Assembly (NCBI RefSeq): GCF_001458355.1
Contig: NZ_CYSA01000015.1
Span: 687,001-751,000, forward strand
Direction of reading: 5' to 3'
Length of the DNA: 64,000 nt
Origin: Thalassovita gelatinovora
GTDB lineage: Bacteria > Pseudomonadota > Alphaproteobacteria > Rhodobacterales > Rhodobacteraceae
The notes beneath the pieces are model-generated. The model saw nothing but the letters and a program-made list of their open reading frames with translations, did not search any database and had not been told where the DNA came from. Position numbers and translations under genes: made by a program. Below, one piece after another: positions 39,629-48,553 of this stretch; within the stretch, counting starts at the first letter, position 1, and each line of letters begins with the position of its first letter.

Positions 39629-41170
39629 TCAGGCGCTGTCGACCAATTTCGATTGCATTCCGGCCTGTTGACCAAAATCAAACTGAACCATCGTAGCGCC
39701 GCCCCCGATCCGTTGTGCCCTTGTGGTTAGATAGGTACCGTCTTTCAGGCGGATCAAAACCTTCTGATCGCAATTCGGCGAGGCGTTGGTGACCAATTGC
39801 GCGATTTCGTCCCAGCGTGGTGAAGGCAGGCTCGCGGCTTTCCATAGTCGCACCGATTCCGTGATCGATGGTTCAGTAAGCCCATGGTCCGGTTCGGTTT
39901 TCCAAATTTCGCAATACATGTCATTACAGAAATACATAGACCCACCAGAAGAAAAAACAGCAACCGCCAGATCCAAATGGTCCAACACGGATTGGTTCAA
40001 TTCCAGATCGGCGCGAAAACGGCGGGTCAGTGACATTTCGGCGCTGATATCTTCGAACAAAAAGGCCATCGCACCGTCCGGATGTGGTCTGCCGCTTACC
40101 CGATAGGTCAACCCCGAAGGCATATGCCATGTTTCCAGATAGTTGCCATCGCTGGTGGCATCGATCAAGTCGTCCATTTCTTCCAGCCATGAATTGTAGT
40201 TCTTCGGTTCCGGCATGGTCTGATTGTCGCGCAACCGGTTAAAAAAAGTGTGCAGGCTTGGCCGATTGGACAGAAAATCCACTGACAAATGGGTCAAATC
40301 CGTCAAAGCTGGATTGAACAGCGCCAATTCACGTTTGCGATCAAATATAGCCAGACCGATCGACAGTTGCGCAAAGGTCTTGGTCAAAGTCTGCACGAAA
40401 TTGCGCTGCGCGACCTCTGCTTGTACCACAGCGTTGATATCGGTGGCATAATGCATGGTAAACTTGCCTGTCAAAACCGATGTCACGTCATACCATAATT
40501 GTTCAGACCCTTCCTTGAGCGTGACTGACATCCGTTTACGTGAAGACGGCGGTGGTTTGCTTCCGGTCAAGTCGAACAGTGGTTCAAGACCCTCCGCGTT
40601 CGCCCCCAGACAGGCCCGTACCAGCATTTCATAAGCGGAATTTGCCCATCTGATCTGACCTTGGGCATCGGATTGCCAGATCGGATAGGGCGACCCCTGA
40701 ACCGCGCTGTTGAGTGTATCAATCTGGGTTTCCCAGATCCGGCGCTGATGGAGATCAGCTGCCGATCGAGTTTGATCGGGCGTTTTATCAATAAGGCTGA
40801 CACGGGTCAGGCCATGAATATCCTCGATCAGGACAGTAGATTTTTCTCGAACGTCGTCTGATTCCAACGTGATCGGATTGCCGGATAGGTTGGGTGGCGG
40901 CGCGACGGGAAAATCAGGAAAGCGCGGGCTAAGCAGCTTTGCCAGTTGATACCAATCGGCACGATCGCCTTCGGCCATGTCCAACAGGTATTCACCACTG
41001 TCACAGGCATTCAGCAGGTCAGACCCGCTGTAAAGAAATCTGGTATCATTCTTGGTGGCGATATCCGAAACGGGGGGCTCCGCGTCGGGTTTCATAACGA
41101 AACGAAAAGTAACTGCGGCACCAATCAGCGAAATAGCGAAAATACCGAAAACACCCTGTAATTCGAGCAT
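39629..41170 (-). CDS. PAS-domain protein without a kinase domain, next to regB
   Basis: The 513 residues begin with one membrane helix (LQGVFGIFAISLIGAAVTFR). Three PAS-like regions can be suggested: about 165-240 (PIWQSDAQGQIRWANSAYEM), about 270-380 (LAIFDRKRELALFNPALTDL and AMAFLFEDISAEMSLTRRFR), and about 395-440 (DLAVAVFSSGGSMYFCNDMY). The protein then simply ends, with no HisKA, HATPase, GGDEF or response-regulator domain. It sits 67 bases downstream of regB on the same strand, so it may be part of the same operon. ATG 41170 is preferred over 41191 because of an AGGTG just upstream. The function is unknown; a sensory partner for another kinase is inferred. Confidence 0.75.
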   Translation of the reverse strand: MLELQGVFGIFAISLIGAAVTFRFVMKPDAEPPVSDIATKNDTRFLYSGSDLLNACDSGEYLLDMAEGDRADWYQLAKLLSPRFPDFPVAPPPNLSGNPITLESDDVREKSTVLIEDIHGLTRVSLIDKTPDQTRSAADLHQRRIWETQIDTLNSAVQGSPYPIWQSDAQGQIRWANSAYEMLVRACLGANAEGLEPLFDLTGSKPPPSSRKRMSVTLKEGSEQLWYDVTSVLTGKFTMHYATDINAVVQAEVAQRNFVQTLTKTFAQLSIGLAIFDRKRELALFNPALTDLTHLSVDFLSNRPSLHTFFNRLRDNQTMPEPKNYNSWLEEMDDLIDATSDGNYLETWHMPSGLTYRVSGRPHPDGAMAFLFEDISAEMSLTRRFRADLELNQSVLDHLDLAVAVFSSGGSMYFCNDMYCEIWKTEPDHGLTEPSITESVRLWKAASLPSPRWDEIAQLVTNASPNCDQKVLIRLKDGTYLTTRAQRIGGGATMVQFDFGQQAGMQSKLVDSA

Positions 41171-41237
41171 GGTACACCTGTTGAAAAGCATCCACAGGTT
41201 GCGTAGAATTGGTTAATAATCACTTAAGATGAAATCT

Positions 41238-42632
41238 TCATATTTCCAAAGGCCGATTTTCACCAGAAGGAATGGCATTTTCGTTACTTTGCGCATCGAT
41301 TTTCCAGCGCGACCAGACGGCTTCGACGATTGCCCCACATCTATCGGAATGAACGCCGGATGACCGGTGTGGGTCGCGTCCATTGGCGAAACTCAACTCT
41401 GCCCCCGACCGTTCCAGCAGAGTCTTTGCTATGAAAAGACCAAGCCCCATACCTTCGTATTCCGGTCGTTTCGTTGTGCCTTCTCCACCGCGCCGGCGGC
41501 GCATGAACGGGTCGCCGATCCGTCCGATCAAGTGGGGCGGATAGCCCGCGCCGTCATCCATGATGCGGACGCGGATTTGGTTTTCGTTCCAGCCGGCTTC
41601 GACCCAGACATTTTCTGCGGCAAAATCGACCCCGTTCTGGATCAGATTGCGCATCCCGTGGATGATCTCAGGTCGACGCAGAATCGAAGGCTGCGATTGC
41701 GCATCCAGCCCGTCCGCTATTTCGAAATGCAGCGCCTTGCCACGTTCCAGATGCGGATCCGCCGCTTCGCGCAGTACTGCCATCAGAGGTGCCTGACGCA
41801 AGTGCAGATCATCCTTACCGGCCTGCCCCATCGACCGCATGATATCACGGCAGCGATCAGCCTGTTCCCGGATCAACCGGGCGTCTTCTTGCAGTTCGGG
41901 CCGATCTTCCAGATCTTCGATCAATTCGGCGCTGGTTAGCTTGATCGTCGCCAGAGGGGTGCCCAACTCATGCGCAGCAGCCGCCACCACCCCGCCGATA
42001 TCAGTCAGTTTTTGTTCTCTGGACAGCGCCATATAGGTCGCCTGCAACGCATCGGACATCGCGTGCATTTCAACCGTGACCCGGCGCGAATAGGCGCCCA
42101 GAAACACCACCGCGATCACTGTGGCGATCCAGTTGCCGAAAACAAAAATATCAGGGACCCGCAAAAGAAATCCCTGTTGAGTTCTGAGAGGAAGATGGAA
42201 TTCTGCCAACAGCGTTACCGCCAGAATCGCAGTTATACCCAAAAACACAGTCGAGCGCAGCGACAGCGTTGAAGCCGATACCGTGACCGGCCCGAGGATC
42301 AGGATCGAAAATGGATTATGCAACCCACCGGTAAGGTACAAAAGCAGCGATAGCTGAAGCAGATCGAAAAATACCATCAACAGGTTTTCTGTTTCCGTCA
42401 GCCGTTTGTTTTCAGGAAAAATGAACATTGCGATCAGGTTGCCGAGTACCGAAACGGAAATGACCGACAGACAAAGGCTGATTTCCAATTGCAGGTCGAA
42501 AAAAATCTGTGCAACGAAAATCGCCGTCAACTGTCCTGCAATGGCCGCCCATCTGAGTAAGGTAATCGTGCGCAGCTTGATCCAGTTGCCGCGCTCGCTT
42601 CCCTTGAGTACTTTGAATGTCGTTTCTGCCAT
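41238..42632 (-). CDS. regB: Redox-sensing histidine kinase RegB (PrrB)
   Basis: RegB autophosphorylates under low oxygen or reduced quinone pool and passes phosphate to RegA, controlling respiration, photosynthesis and carbon/nitrogen metabolism genes. The 464 residues have about six membrane segments (30-185), the ubiquinone-site motif GGLHNPF (102-108), the H-box AAAAHELGTPLATIKLTSAE with His221, and the redox-active Cys261 in REQADRCRDIMRSMGQAG. The N-box and G-boxes follow (NLIQNGVDFAAENVWVEAGW, DDGAGYPP). Numbering is 4 less than in Rhodobacter capsulatus (His225, Cys265). It diverges from senC-regA over 91 bases. Confidence 0.95.
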   Translation of the reverse strand: MAETTFKVLKGSERGNWIKLRTITLLRWAAIAGQLTAIFVAQIFFDLQLEISLCLSVISVSVLGNLIAMFIFPENKRLTETENLLMVFFDLLQLSLLLYLTGGLHNPFSILILGPVTVSASTLSLRSTVFLGITAILAVTLLAEFHLPLRTQQGFLLRVPDIFVFGNWIATVIAVVFLGAYSRRVTVEMHAMSDALQATYMALSREQKLTDIGGVVAAAAHELGTPLATIKLTSAELIEDLEDRPELQEDARLIREQADRCRDIMRSMGQAGKDDLHLRQAPLMAVLREAADPHLERGKALHFEIADGLDAQSQPSILRRPEIIHGMRNLIQNGVDFAAENVWVEAGWNENQIRVRIMDDGAGYPPHLIGRIGDPFMRRRRGGEGTTKRPEYEGMGLGLFIAKTLLERSGAELSFANGRDPHRSSGVHSDRCGAIVEAVWSRWKIDAQSNENAIPSGENRPLEI

Positions 42633-42723
42633 GTGCGACTTCGTCCCGTTGAATTTCTGTGCTTAGTGTTAAATATGCAGGAAAGACCAAACAATACACC
42701 GTTCCCGGACCAAGGATACCATC

Positions 42724-43356
42724 ATGAACCGTACATTTGTCGCGTCGATTTCGGCTGTTGCCGTCGCTGCCCTGTTGGGGGCAACTTGGTATGTGACATC
42801 CGGCTCGGGTCCGGATGATAAATATGCCGATTGCCGTATCGGCGCAGTTGCTGGGGGAACCAAGATTGGCGGGCCGTTCACTCTTGTCGACGAAACCGGC
42901 AAGACGGTTACCGACAAAGACGTGATCGACAAACCCACCTTGCTCTATTTCGGTTATACTTTCTGTCCGGATGTTTGCCCGCTGGACAATGCGCGCAATG
43001 CCGAAACGATCGAAATACTGGAAAACCGGGGCAAGATCGTGAAGCCGGTATTCATTTCCATCGACCCCGACCGTGACACGCCGGAATTGTTGGCCGATTT
43101 TACCGGTTACCTGCACCCGCGCATGATCGGGCTGACCGGCACTCCGGAACAGGTGAAAGCCGCCAGCCAAGCCTATCGTACCTTTTATCAGAAACAGGAA
43201 CCCGAAGCGGGAGACGAAGATTATTACCTGATCGATCATTCAACCTTCACCTATCTTGTGTTTCCTGACGACGGCTTTGTGGAATTCTTTCGCCGCGATC
43301 TGGAACCGGAACAAATGGCTGACAAGGTTCAGTGTTTTCTCGATGCGCATGGTTAG
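42724..43356 (+). CDS. senC: SCO1/SenC/PrrC family copper protein
   Basis: SenC is a membrane-anchored thioredoxin-fold protein that delivers copper to cytochrome c oxidase and influences RegB signalling. The 210 residues begin with a signal anchor (about 3-20). The Cu-binding motif is FGYTFCPDVCPLDNARNAET with Cys81 and Cys85, and the distal His is His172 in LIDHSTFTYLV. DPDRDTPELLADFTGYL is also family-typical. It is followed by regA, 77 bases downstream on the same strand, the usual senC-regA order. Confidence 0.95.
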   Translation: MNRTFVASISAVAVAALLGATWYVTSGSGPDDKYADCRIGAVAGGTKIGGPFTLVDETGKTVTDKDVIDKPTLLYFGYTFCPDVCPLDNARNAETIEILENRGKIVKPVFISIDPDRDTPELLADFTGYLHPRMIGLTGTPEQVKAASQAYRTFYQKQEPEAGDEDYYLIDHSTFTYLVFPDDGFVEFFRRDLEPEQMADKVQCFLDAHG

Positions 43357-43433
43357 GCCGGGATAGTTTGACGCTGGCCATCCCGCGCTATAATACCAAT
43401 CAAACCGTGGTCGCGCGACGTTGGAGGATCCAC

Positions 43434-43985
43434 ATGGCTGAGCTTTCTCACGAAATCGGCGAAGACAAATCGCTCTTGATCGTCGATGACGATGAACCGT
43501 TTCTGAAACGGTTGGCGAAAGCCATGGAAAAACGCGGGTTCGAAGTGGAAACCGCCGGTTCCGTCGCTGCCGGCAAAGCTATCGCCACCGCTCGCCCGCC
43601 GGCCTATGCTGTCTGCGATTTGCGTTTGGAAGACGGCAATGGGCTGGACGTGGTCGAAGTGCTGCGGGAAAAACGCCCGGACAGCCGGATCGTGGTGCTG
43701 ACCGGCTATGGTGCCATCGCCACCGCTGTTGCGGCGGTCAAGATCGGGGCGACCGATTACCTTTCGAAACCCGCAGATGCCACCGACATAACCAATGCGC
43801 TGCTTGCCGCCGACGATGAAATGCCACCGCCGCCGGAAAACCCCATGAGCGCGGATCGCGTGCGCTGGGAGCATATTCAGCGGGTGTACGAACTTTGTGA
43901 TCGCAATGTCAGCGAAACCGCCCGGCGTCTGAACATGCACCGCCGGACGTTGCAGCGCATCCTGGCCAAGCGCAGCCCGCGCTGA
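43434..43985 (+). CDS. regA: Redox response regulator RegA (PrrA)
   Basis: RegA is the response regulator phosphorylated by RegB. The 184 residues start at MAELSHEIGEDKSLLIVDDD, preceded by GGAGG with good spacing (upstream ATGs are not supported). The receiver domain has the acidic DDD near 18-20, the phosphoacceptor Asp62 in VCDLRLEDGNGLDVVEVL, and KPAD. A Pro-rich linker MPPPPENPM precedes the FIS-like helix-turn-helix NVSETARRLNMHRRTLQRIL, which is very conserved in the family. In R. capsulatus hvrA would follow; it does not here. Confidence 0.97.
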   Translation: MAELSHEIGEDKSLLIVDDDEPFLKRLAKAMEKRGFEVETAGSVAAGKAIATARPPAYAVCDLRLEDGNGLDVVEVLREKRPDSRIVVLTGYGAIATAVAAVKIGATDYLSKPADATDITNALLAADDEMPPPPENPMSADRVRWEHIQRVYELCDRNVSETARRLNMHRRTLQRILAKRSPR

Positions 43986-44446
43986 ACACCTCTGAAACAT
44001 TTGCGCCATCCGTGAATGTTTCCCCAAGTCTGGGCCGACGCACATATGGGCCTCGAAAATCGGGTTTCGCGTCATTGCTGACGACAAAATAAGATATTGG
44101 GCCAAGCGCAGGCTTTATTGCCTTCATGATTGGGAAATATTCATTTCCGACCCAAACGTCACAGATGATCTACCGAATCTTACCGTTAGATCTGACCGAT
44201 GCCTTCGGATCGTAGATTGGGTTTGCCGCAAACCTGACGGCTTGGGCCGATTCACGGCTGCCCAATCTCTGCACTGCCAACAAGCTGATAATGTTCGCAG
44301 AATGGTCTGAGAACGACCTTAAACTTTAGTTTATCCCGGGTTCATCCACCCTGGGTTCAATGGGATGACAGCAAAAGACATGGTTCGTTAACCTGAGTTC
44401 CGGTCACATCGGTTCGGAAAACAGACAGTTAAAAAGGATCACCAAA
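43986..44446. other. 461-base gap between regA and the RTX gene
   Basis: No gene, tRNA or convincing ORF was found. It contains small imperfect inverted repeats near 44225-44260 and 44335-44370 but no clear terminator. The RTX promoter should be in its right part; AAGGA precedes the RTX ATG. In Rhodobacter the hvrA gene occupies the equivalent place; nothing resembling it was seen. Confidence 0.6.
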
Positions 44447-45964
44447 ATGTCCCACGGCGACAACGAACACTTCATTTTCACCTTTGGCGCAAACAATGAG
44501 ATCATCGCTGTTTCCGAAGTCGATTCTGAGGGCCACGAACAGAACAATCAGATAGAGGCCAACGAAACTTACGAATTGCTTGGTGATGGTCACGTGGTCA
44601 GAACCGAAGCCGAAGACGGAGGGAGTTCAACCACGACCTATGAACAGGACCCGGTTACCAATCTGTGGTTTGAAATCAGCGCATCCGACACAGAAAGCGA
44701 AGAAGACGGGACCGACAACAGCGGCTATGGCGTGGGTCAAGGCGACCGATATATCTTTACGTTCGACGCTGCAGGTACAACCGTCACCGGTCTGAGCGAA
44801 GTGCATGATAATGGCTATGTCGAACCCGAATGGATTTCGCCGAACGAAACTTACCAGGTTTCTGGTGATTACGTTGTCGAATTCGAAACCGAACATAACC
44901 TCCAGGAATGGACGATCTACCAACTCGAAGCCGGGACCGGTCAATATGTCGGTGTGGCCGAAGGCTATGGCGCCCTGGACATGACCACGCTGGCCGACAC
45001 GGTGACCGCCGCTGCGACCAGCACCGAATATCAGCGCGAGGACAACGACGACTATTACGAAGATTCCGGTGACGATGATTCTTTCCATGGTGAGGATGGC
45101 GACGACGGCGACGATTACTATCACGGCGGCGAAGGACATGACGGCGTCACCTATATCGGTACCACCAACACCCATGTCGATCTGCATCTGAACGAAGCAC
45201 AGAACACCGGTCACGGCTATGACCATTTCGACGGGATCGAAGACATCGAAGCAGGTGAAGGCGATGACCACCTGGAAGGCAACGAACAGCGAAACCATCT
45301 TAACGGCAATAGCGGTGATGATCATCTGGCGGGCTGGGAAGAGGACGATTCGCTGGAAGGGGGCGACGGCCATGACACGCTGGATGGCGGTGATGGCAAT
45401 GATTCGCTGAACGGTGGGAGTTCCGAAAACGACTTGGCCGACCACATCTATGGCGGTTTGGGCAATGACAGCATCGACGGCGGACATGGCAACGACGCGT
45501 TGCACGGTGGTGAAGACGACGACGGGATTGTTGGCGGGTTCGGGTCGGACACTATGGCCGGCAACCAAGGCCATGACCACCTAGACGGGCAGGCGCTTTC
45601 GGATTTGATGTTCGGCGGCGAAGGTGACGACTATCTGAATGGTGGTTTCGGGTTCGACCGGATGAACGGTGGTACCGGGGCCGACCAGTATTTCCATCTT
45701 GGTGTCGAAGATCACGGATCAGATTGGATTCAGGACTATAATGCTGCTGAAGGCGATGTGCTGCTTTTTGGCAATGCGCAGGCCACAGCCGACCAGTTTC
45801 AGGTTAATTTCATCGAAACGCCATTTGCCGGTCAGGTGGATGTCGAGGAAGCTTTCGTCATATATCGTCCAACCGGGCAAGTTATGTGGGCTCTGATCGA
45901 CGGTGCTGAACAGGATCAGATAAATGTGGTTATCGGTGGGGAAACCTTCGACCTGCTGGCCTGA
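44447..45964 (+). CDS. RTX-type calcium-binding protein with duplicated N-terminal module
   Basis: The 505 residues have no Sec signal peptide, as expected for a type I secretion substrate with a C-terminal signal. Residues about 7-80 and 100-173 are two copies of one module (FIFTF/YIFTF, VSEV/LSEV, NETYELLG/NETYQVSG), offset by 93. An acidic linker (about 195-235, Asp/Glu/Tyr/His-rich) follows, then about 9 or more RTX nonapeptide-like turns (GGDGHDTLD, GGDGNDSLN, GGLGNDSID, GGEGDDYLN) at about 255-420, and a C-terminal domain ending FDLLA. No TolC or type I transporter genes are in the window. Calcium-dependent folding outside the cell is inferred from the family; no catalytic domain is seen. 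Confidence 0.88.
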   Translation: MSHGDNEHFIFTFGANNEIIAVSEVDSEGHEQNNQIEANETYELLGDGHVVRTEAEDGGSSTTTYEQDPVTNLWFEISASDTESEEDGTDNSGYGVGQGDRYIFTFDAAGTTVTGLSEVHDNGYVEPEWISPNETYQVSGDYVVEFETEHNLQEWTIYQLEAGTGQYVGVAEGYGALDMTTLADTVTAAATSTEYQREDNDDYYEDSGDDDSFHGEDGDDGDDYYHGGEGHDGVTYIGTTNTHVDLHLNEAQNTGHGYDHFDGIEDIEAGEGDDHLEGNEQRNHLNGNSGDDHLAGWEEDDSLEGGDGHDTLDGGDGNDSLNGGSSENDLADHIYGGLGNDSIDGGHGNDALHGGEDDDGIVGGFGSDTMAGNQGHDHLDGQALSDLMFGGEGDDYLNGGFGFDRMNGGTGADQYFHLGVEDHGSDWIQDYNAAEGDVLLFGNAQATADQFQVNFIETPFAGQVDVEEAFVIYRPTGQVMWALIDGAEQDQINVVIGGETFDLLA

Positions 45965-45972
45965 TCCTGCAT

Positions 45973-45992
45973 GGGCAGCCTTCGGGCTGCCC
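45973..45992 (+). terminator. Terminator hairpin of the RTX gene
   Basis: An 8-bp perfect stem (GGGCAGCC / GGCTGCCC) with a TTCG tetraloop lies 8 bases after the RTX stop. TTAT follows, so the T-tract is weak, but the hairpin is stable. Confidence 0.7.
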
Positions 45993-46131
45993 TTATCATC
46001 GACTGCAATTGGCTGGCGTAGACACGCCGATAGTAGACAGCCCTTATGCCAACGCCGCGCCACCTTGGGGAAACAGTCATGGGTGGTGTGGTCGGCTACG
46101 CAGTAACGGGTGTCAAAATGACAGTGCCATC

Positions 46132-46728
46132 TCAGCAGTCCTGCAGCAACGCTGCGACCCGGTCAGTGTAATCATTGCGCGCCTCGACCGGGGGACGCAG
46201 GCGTATCGCCAGGCCCTCGATCACATTCGAGTCGGGTTTGCCGAATAACTTGTTTGCCTCGGCCATGGTGAAACCGGCGATCTGGACCGCTTCCATCCAG
46301 GCGCTGATGCGGTCTGCCTTCTTGATCTGTTTCTTCACTACTGCGGGGATCGCTGCGGGCAGGCCAAAGCGGATATGAATCGCCGCGGTCAACCGTTTGT
46401 CCAGAACTTCATATTCGGGACCGATCGCCGCCTTGACCGGTGAAATCATATCGCCGATGACATATTCCGGTGCATCATGCAGCAGCGCGGCCAGTTGCCA
46501 TTTGACCGGTGCTTGCGGGGTCATGCGGGTATAAAGCTGTTCCACCAGCAGCGAATGTTCGGCTACGGAATAGGCAAAGTCCCCCTGGGTTTGACCGTTC
46601 CAGCGCGCCACAAAGGCCAGTCCGTGCGCGATGTCTGCGATCTCGATATCCATCGGGGTCGGATCCAGCAGATCCAGCCGACGACCAGACAACATGCGTT
46701 GCCATGCGCGGGGTTGTTTTGCGGCCAT
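46132..46728 (-). CDS. HD-domain phosphohydrolase, YfbR-like
   Basis: The 198 residues contain the HD-domain metal ligands: His in FAYSVAEHSLLVEQLYTRM, the His-Asp pair in LAALLHDAPEYVIGDMISPV, and a later Asp in KKADRISAWMEA. This arrangement fits the 5'-deoxyribonucleotidase group (YfbR), which dephosphorylates dNMPs, but specificity is inferred. The start is ATG at 46726-46728 with GAGGTG five bases upstream; a 17-residue upstream extension is rejected. It is convergent with the RTX gene and divergent from ahcY. Confidence 0.82.
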   Translation of the reverse strand: MAAKQPRAWQRMLSGRRLDLLDPTPMDIEIADIAHGLAFVARWNGQTQGDFAYSVAEHSLLVEQLYTRMTPQAPVKWQLAALLHDAPEYVIGDMISPVKAAIGPEYEVLDKRLTAAIHIRFGLPAAIPAVVKKQIKKADRISAWMEAVQIAGFTMAEANKLFGKPDSNVIEGLAIRLRPPVEARNDYTDRVAALLQDC

Positions 46729-46880
46729 ATATACACCTCGTGATCTTCCGGGCTTGAGTAACGGGTGAACTTGATTCACGCAACGCGACAGCCTTTTACC
46801 TCAAGAAGGTGTAGAGGGGTGATCCAGAAGGCGTAGAAAACCAATCGCACATTGTGTGAAAAGGGGTCGAATGTTATCTG

Positions 46881-46902
46881 CCTTGCAAACATGATTGCAA
46901 GG
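46881..46902 (+). promoter_or_regulatory. Hairpin covering the ahcY ribosome-binding site
   Basis: A perfect 8-bp inverted repeat (CCTTGCAA / TTGCAAGG) with a 6-base loop lies just before ahcY. Its right arm contains AAGG of the AAGGAG Shine-Dalgarno (46899-46904), so the folded form would hide the RBS. Confidence 0.55.
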
Positions 46903-46912
46903 AGCCGTCCAG

Positions 46913-48307
46913 ATGGCAAACAACTATATTGTAAAAGACATCAATCAGGCAGAGTTCGGCCGCAAAGAGCTGGACATCGCTGAAACCGAAATGCCGGGCC
47001 TGATGGCCCTGCGTGAAGAATACGGCGACAGCAAGCCACTGAAAGGCGCGCGGATCGCTGGATCGCTGCACATGACAATTCAGACCGCGGTTCTGATCGA
47101 AACGCTGGTGGCGCTGGGCGCCGACGTGCGCTGGGCATCATGCAACATCTTTTCGACCCAGGACCACGCTGCTGCCGCGATTGCTGCGACGGGTACGCCG
47201 GTGTTTGCCATCAAGGGCGAAACACTGGAAGAATACTGGGATTACGCCGACCGCATTTTCATGTTTGATGAAGGTGGCTGCAACATGATCCTCGACGATG
47301 GCGGCGATGCGACGATGTATATTCTCGTCGGGGCACGGGTCGAAGAAGGTGAAACCGATCTGATCGAAACCCCGACCTCGGAAGAAGAAGTCGCCTTCTT
47401 CGCTCAGATCAAGAAACGCATGAAGGAAAGCCCGGGCTGGTTCGTCAAGCAGCGTCACATGATCCAAGGCGTGTCCGAAGAAACCACCACCGGCGTACAC
47501 CGCTTGTATCAACTGATGGAAAAAGGCCACCTGCCCTTCCCTGCCATCAACGTGAACGATTCTGTCACCAAGTCGAAATTCGACAATAAATATGGCTGCA
47601 AGGAATCGCTGGTCGACGGCATCCGCCGCGCCACCGACACCATGATGGCCGGCAAGGTTGCCTTGGTCTGCGGCTACGGCGATGTCGGCAAAGGGTCCGC
47701 CGCATCGCTGCGCGGTGCCGGTGCCCGGGTGAAAGTGACCGAAGTCGATCCGATTTGCGCCCTTCAGGCCGCGATGGACGGGTTCGAGGTGGTCACGCTG
47801 GAAGACGCGGTATCGAGCGCCGATATCTTCATCACCACCACCGGCAACAAGGACATCATCCGCATCGAACACATGCGGGCGATGAAAGACATGGCGATCG
47901 TCGGTAATATTGGCCATTTCGACAATGAAATTCAGGTCGCAGCCCTGAAGAACCACAAATGGACCAATATCAAGGACCAGGTGGACATGATCGAAATGCC
48001 ATCCGGCGCACGGATCATCCTGCTGTCCGAAGGCCGTTTGCTCAATCTGGGCAATGCCACCGGCCATCCGTCCTTCGTGATGTCGGCCAGCTTCACCAAT
48101 CAGGTTCTGGCACAGATCGAATTGTTCACCCGCGGCGACGAGTATCAAAACGAGGTCTATATCCTGCCCAAGCATCTGGATGAAAAAGTCGCCCGCCTGC
48201 ATCTGGACCGGATCGGCGTCAAACTGAGCAAACTGAGCCAAGAGCAGGCCGAATATATCGGGGTCAGCCCCGAAGGCCCGTTCAAGCCGGAACACTACCG
48301 GTATTGA
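46913..48307 (+). CDS. ahcY: S-adenosylhomocysteine hydrolase
   Basis: AhcY reversibly splits S-adenosylhomocysteine to adenosine and homocysteine, relieving inhibition of SAM-dependent methylation. The 464 residues begin [20 protein letters not shown], after AAGGAGCCGTCCAG; the TTG at 46895 is an alternative that is not used. [20 protein letters not shown] and [15 protein letters not shown] are family motifs. The NAD-binding loop is [20 protein letters not shown], and the end is the conserved [12 protein letters not shown]. An 8-bp hairpin sequesters part of its RBS. In R. capsulatus ahcY also follows the reg locus, though with hvrA and hvrB nearby. Confidence 0.97.
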   Translation: MANNYIVKDINQAEFGRKELDIAETEMPGLMALREEYGDSKPLKGARIAGSLHMTIQTAVLIETLVALGADVRWASCNIFSTQDHAAAAIAATGTPVFAIKGETLEEYWDYADRIFMFDEGGCNMILDDGGDATMYILVGARVEEGETDLIETPTSEEEVAFFAQIKKRMKESPGWFVKQRHMIQGVSEETTTGVHRLYQLMEKGHLPFPAINVNDSVTKSKFDNKYGCKESLVDGIRRATDTMMAGKVALVCGYGDVGKGSAASLRGAGARVKVTEVDPICALQAAMDGFEVVTLEDAVSSADIFITTTGNKDIIRIEHMRAMKDMAIVGNIGHFDNEIQVAALKNHKWTNIKDQVDMIEMPSGARIILLSEGRLLNLGNATGHPSFVMSASFTNQVLAQIELFTRGDEYQNEVYILPKHLDEKVARLHLDRIGVKLSKLSQEQAEYIGVSPEGPFKPEHYRY

Positions 48308-48332
48308 GCTGATAACCAGTCCTGAGAGTTGA

Positions 48333-48363
48333 TAAAAACCCCGCCATATCTTGGCGGGGTTTT
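48333..48363 (+). terminator. Terminator of ahcY
   Basis: A 13-bp stem (AAAAACCCCGCCA / TGGCGGGGTTTTT) with a 5-base loop ends in TTTTT and lies 26 bases after the ahcY stop. It is a strong rho-independent terminator. Confidence 0.93.
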
Positions 48364-48553
48364 TATCTATCAGGTGGGTCTACGCTGCTTTCGCAAGACC
48401 GGTCAGCGCGAAATCCTACGCCACAGGTCTGCCGATGGGGAAATTCGCTCAAATTTTCCCTTTGTGCATGATGGCAACACGTCTACCCTGCGAACGCATC
48501 TGTATGGGACAGAAATTGCCTTATTGCTAAGCCGGAACGGCGGGAGTGAATTT

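Noticed and set aside
43986-44446. An hvrA homologue after regA
   Set aside because: All frames in the gap are short and none looks like an H-NS-type protein.
44627-45580. 317-residue open frame opposite the RTX gene
   Set aside because: It is the reverse reading of the repetitive RTX codons; its low-complexity Val/Ile/Ala composition is what those codons would give.
46780-46912. SAH or SAM riboswitch upstream of ahcY
   Set aside because: The leader lacks the conserved core I would expect, and only the short RBS hairpin could be found.
47138-48295. 385-residue open frame on the minus strand opposite ahcY
   Set aside because: It is an antisense shadow of a very strongly conserved gene with its codon bias, and has no recognisable domain.
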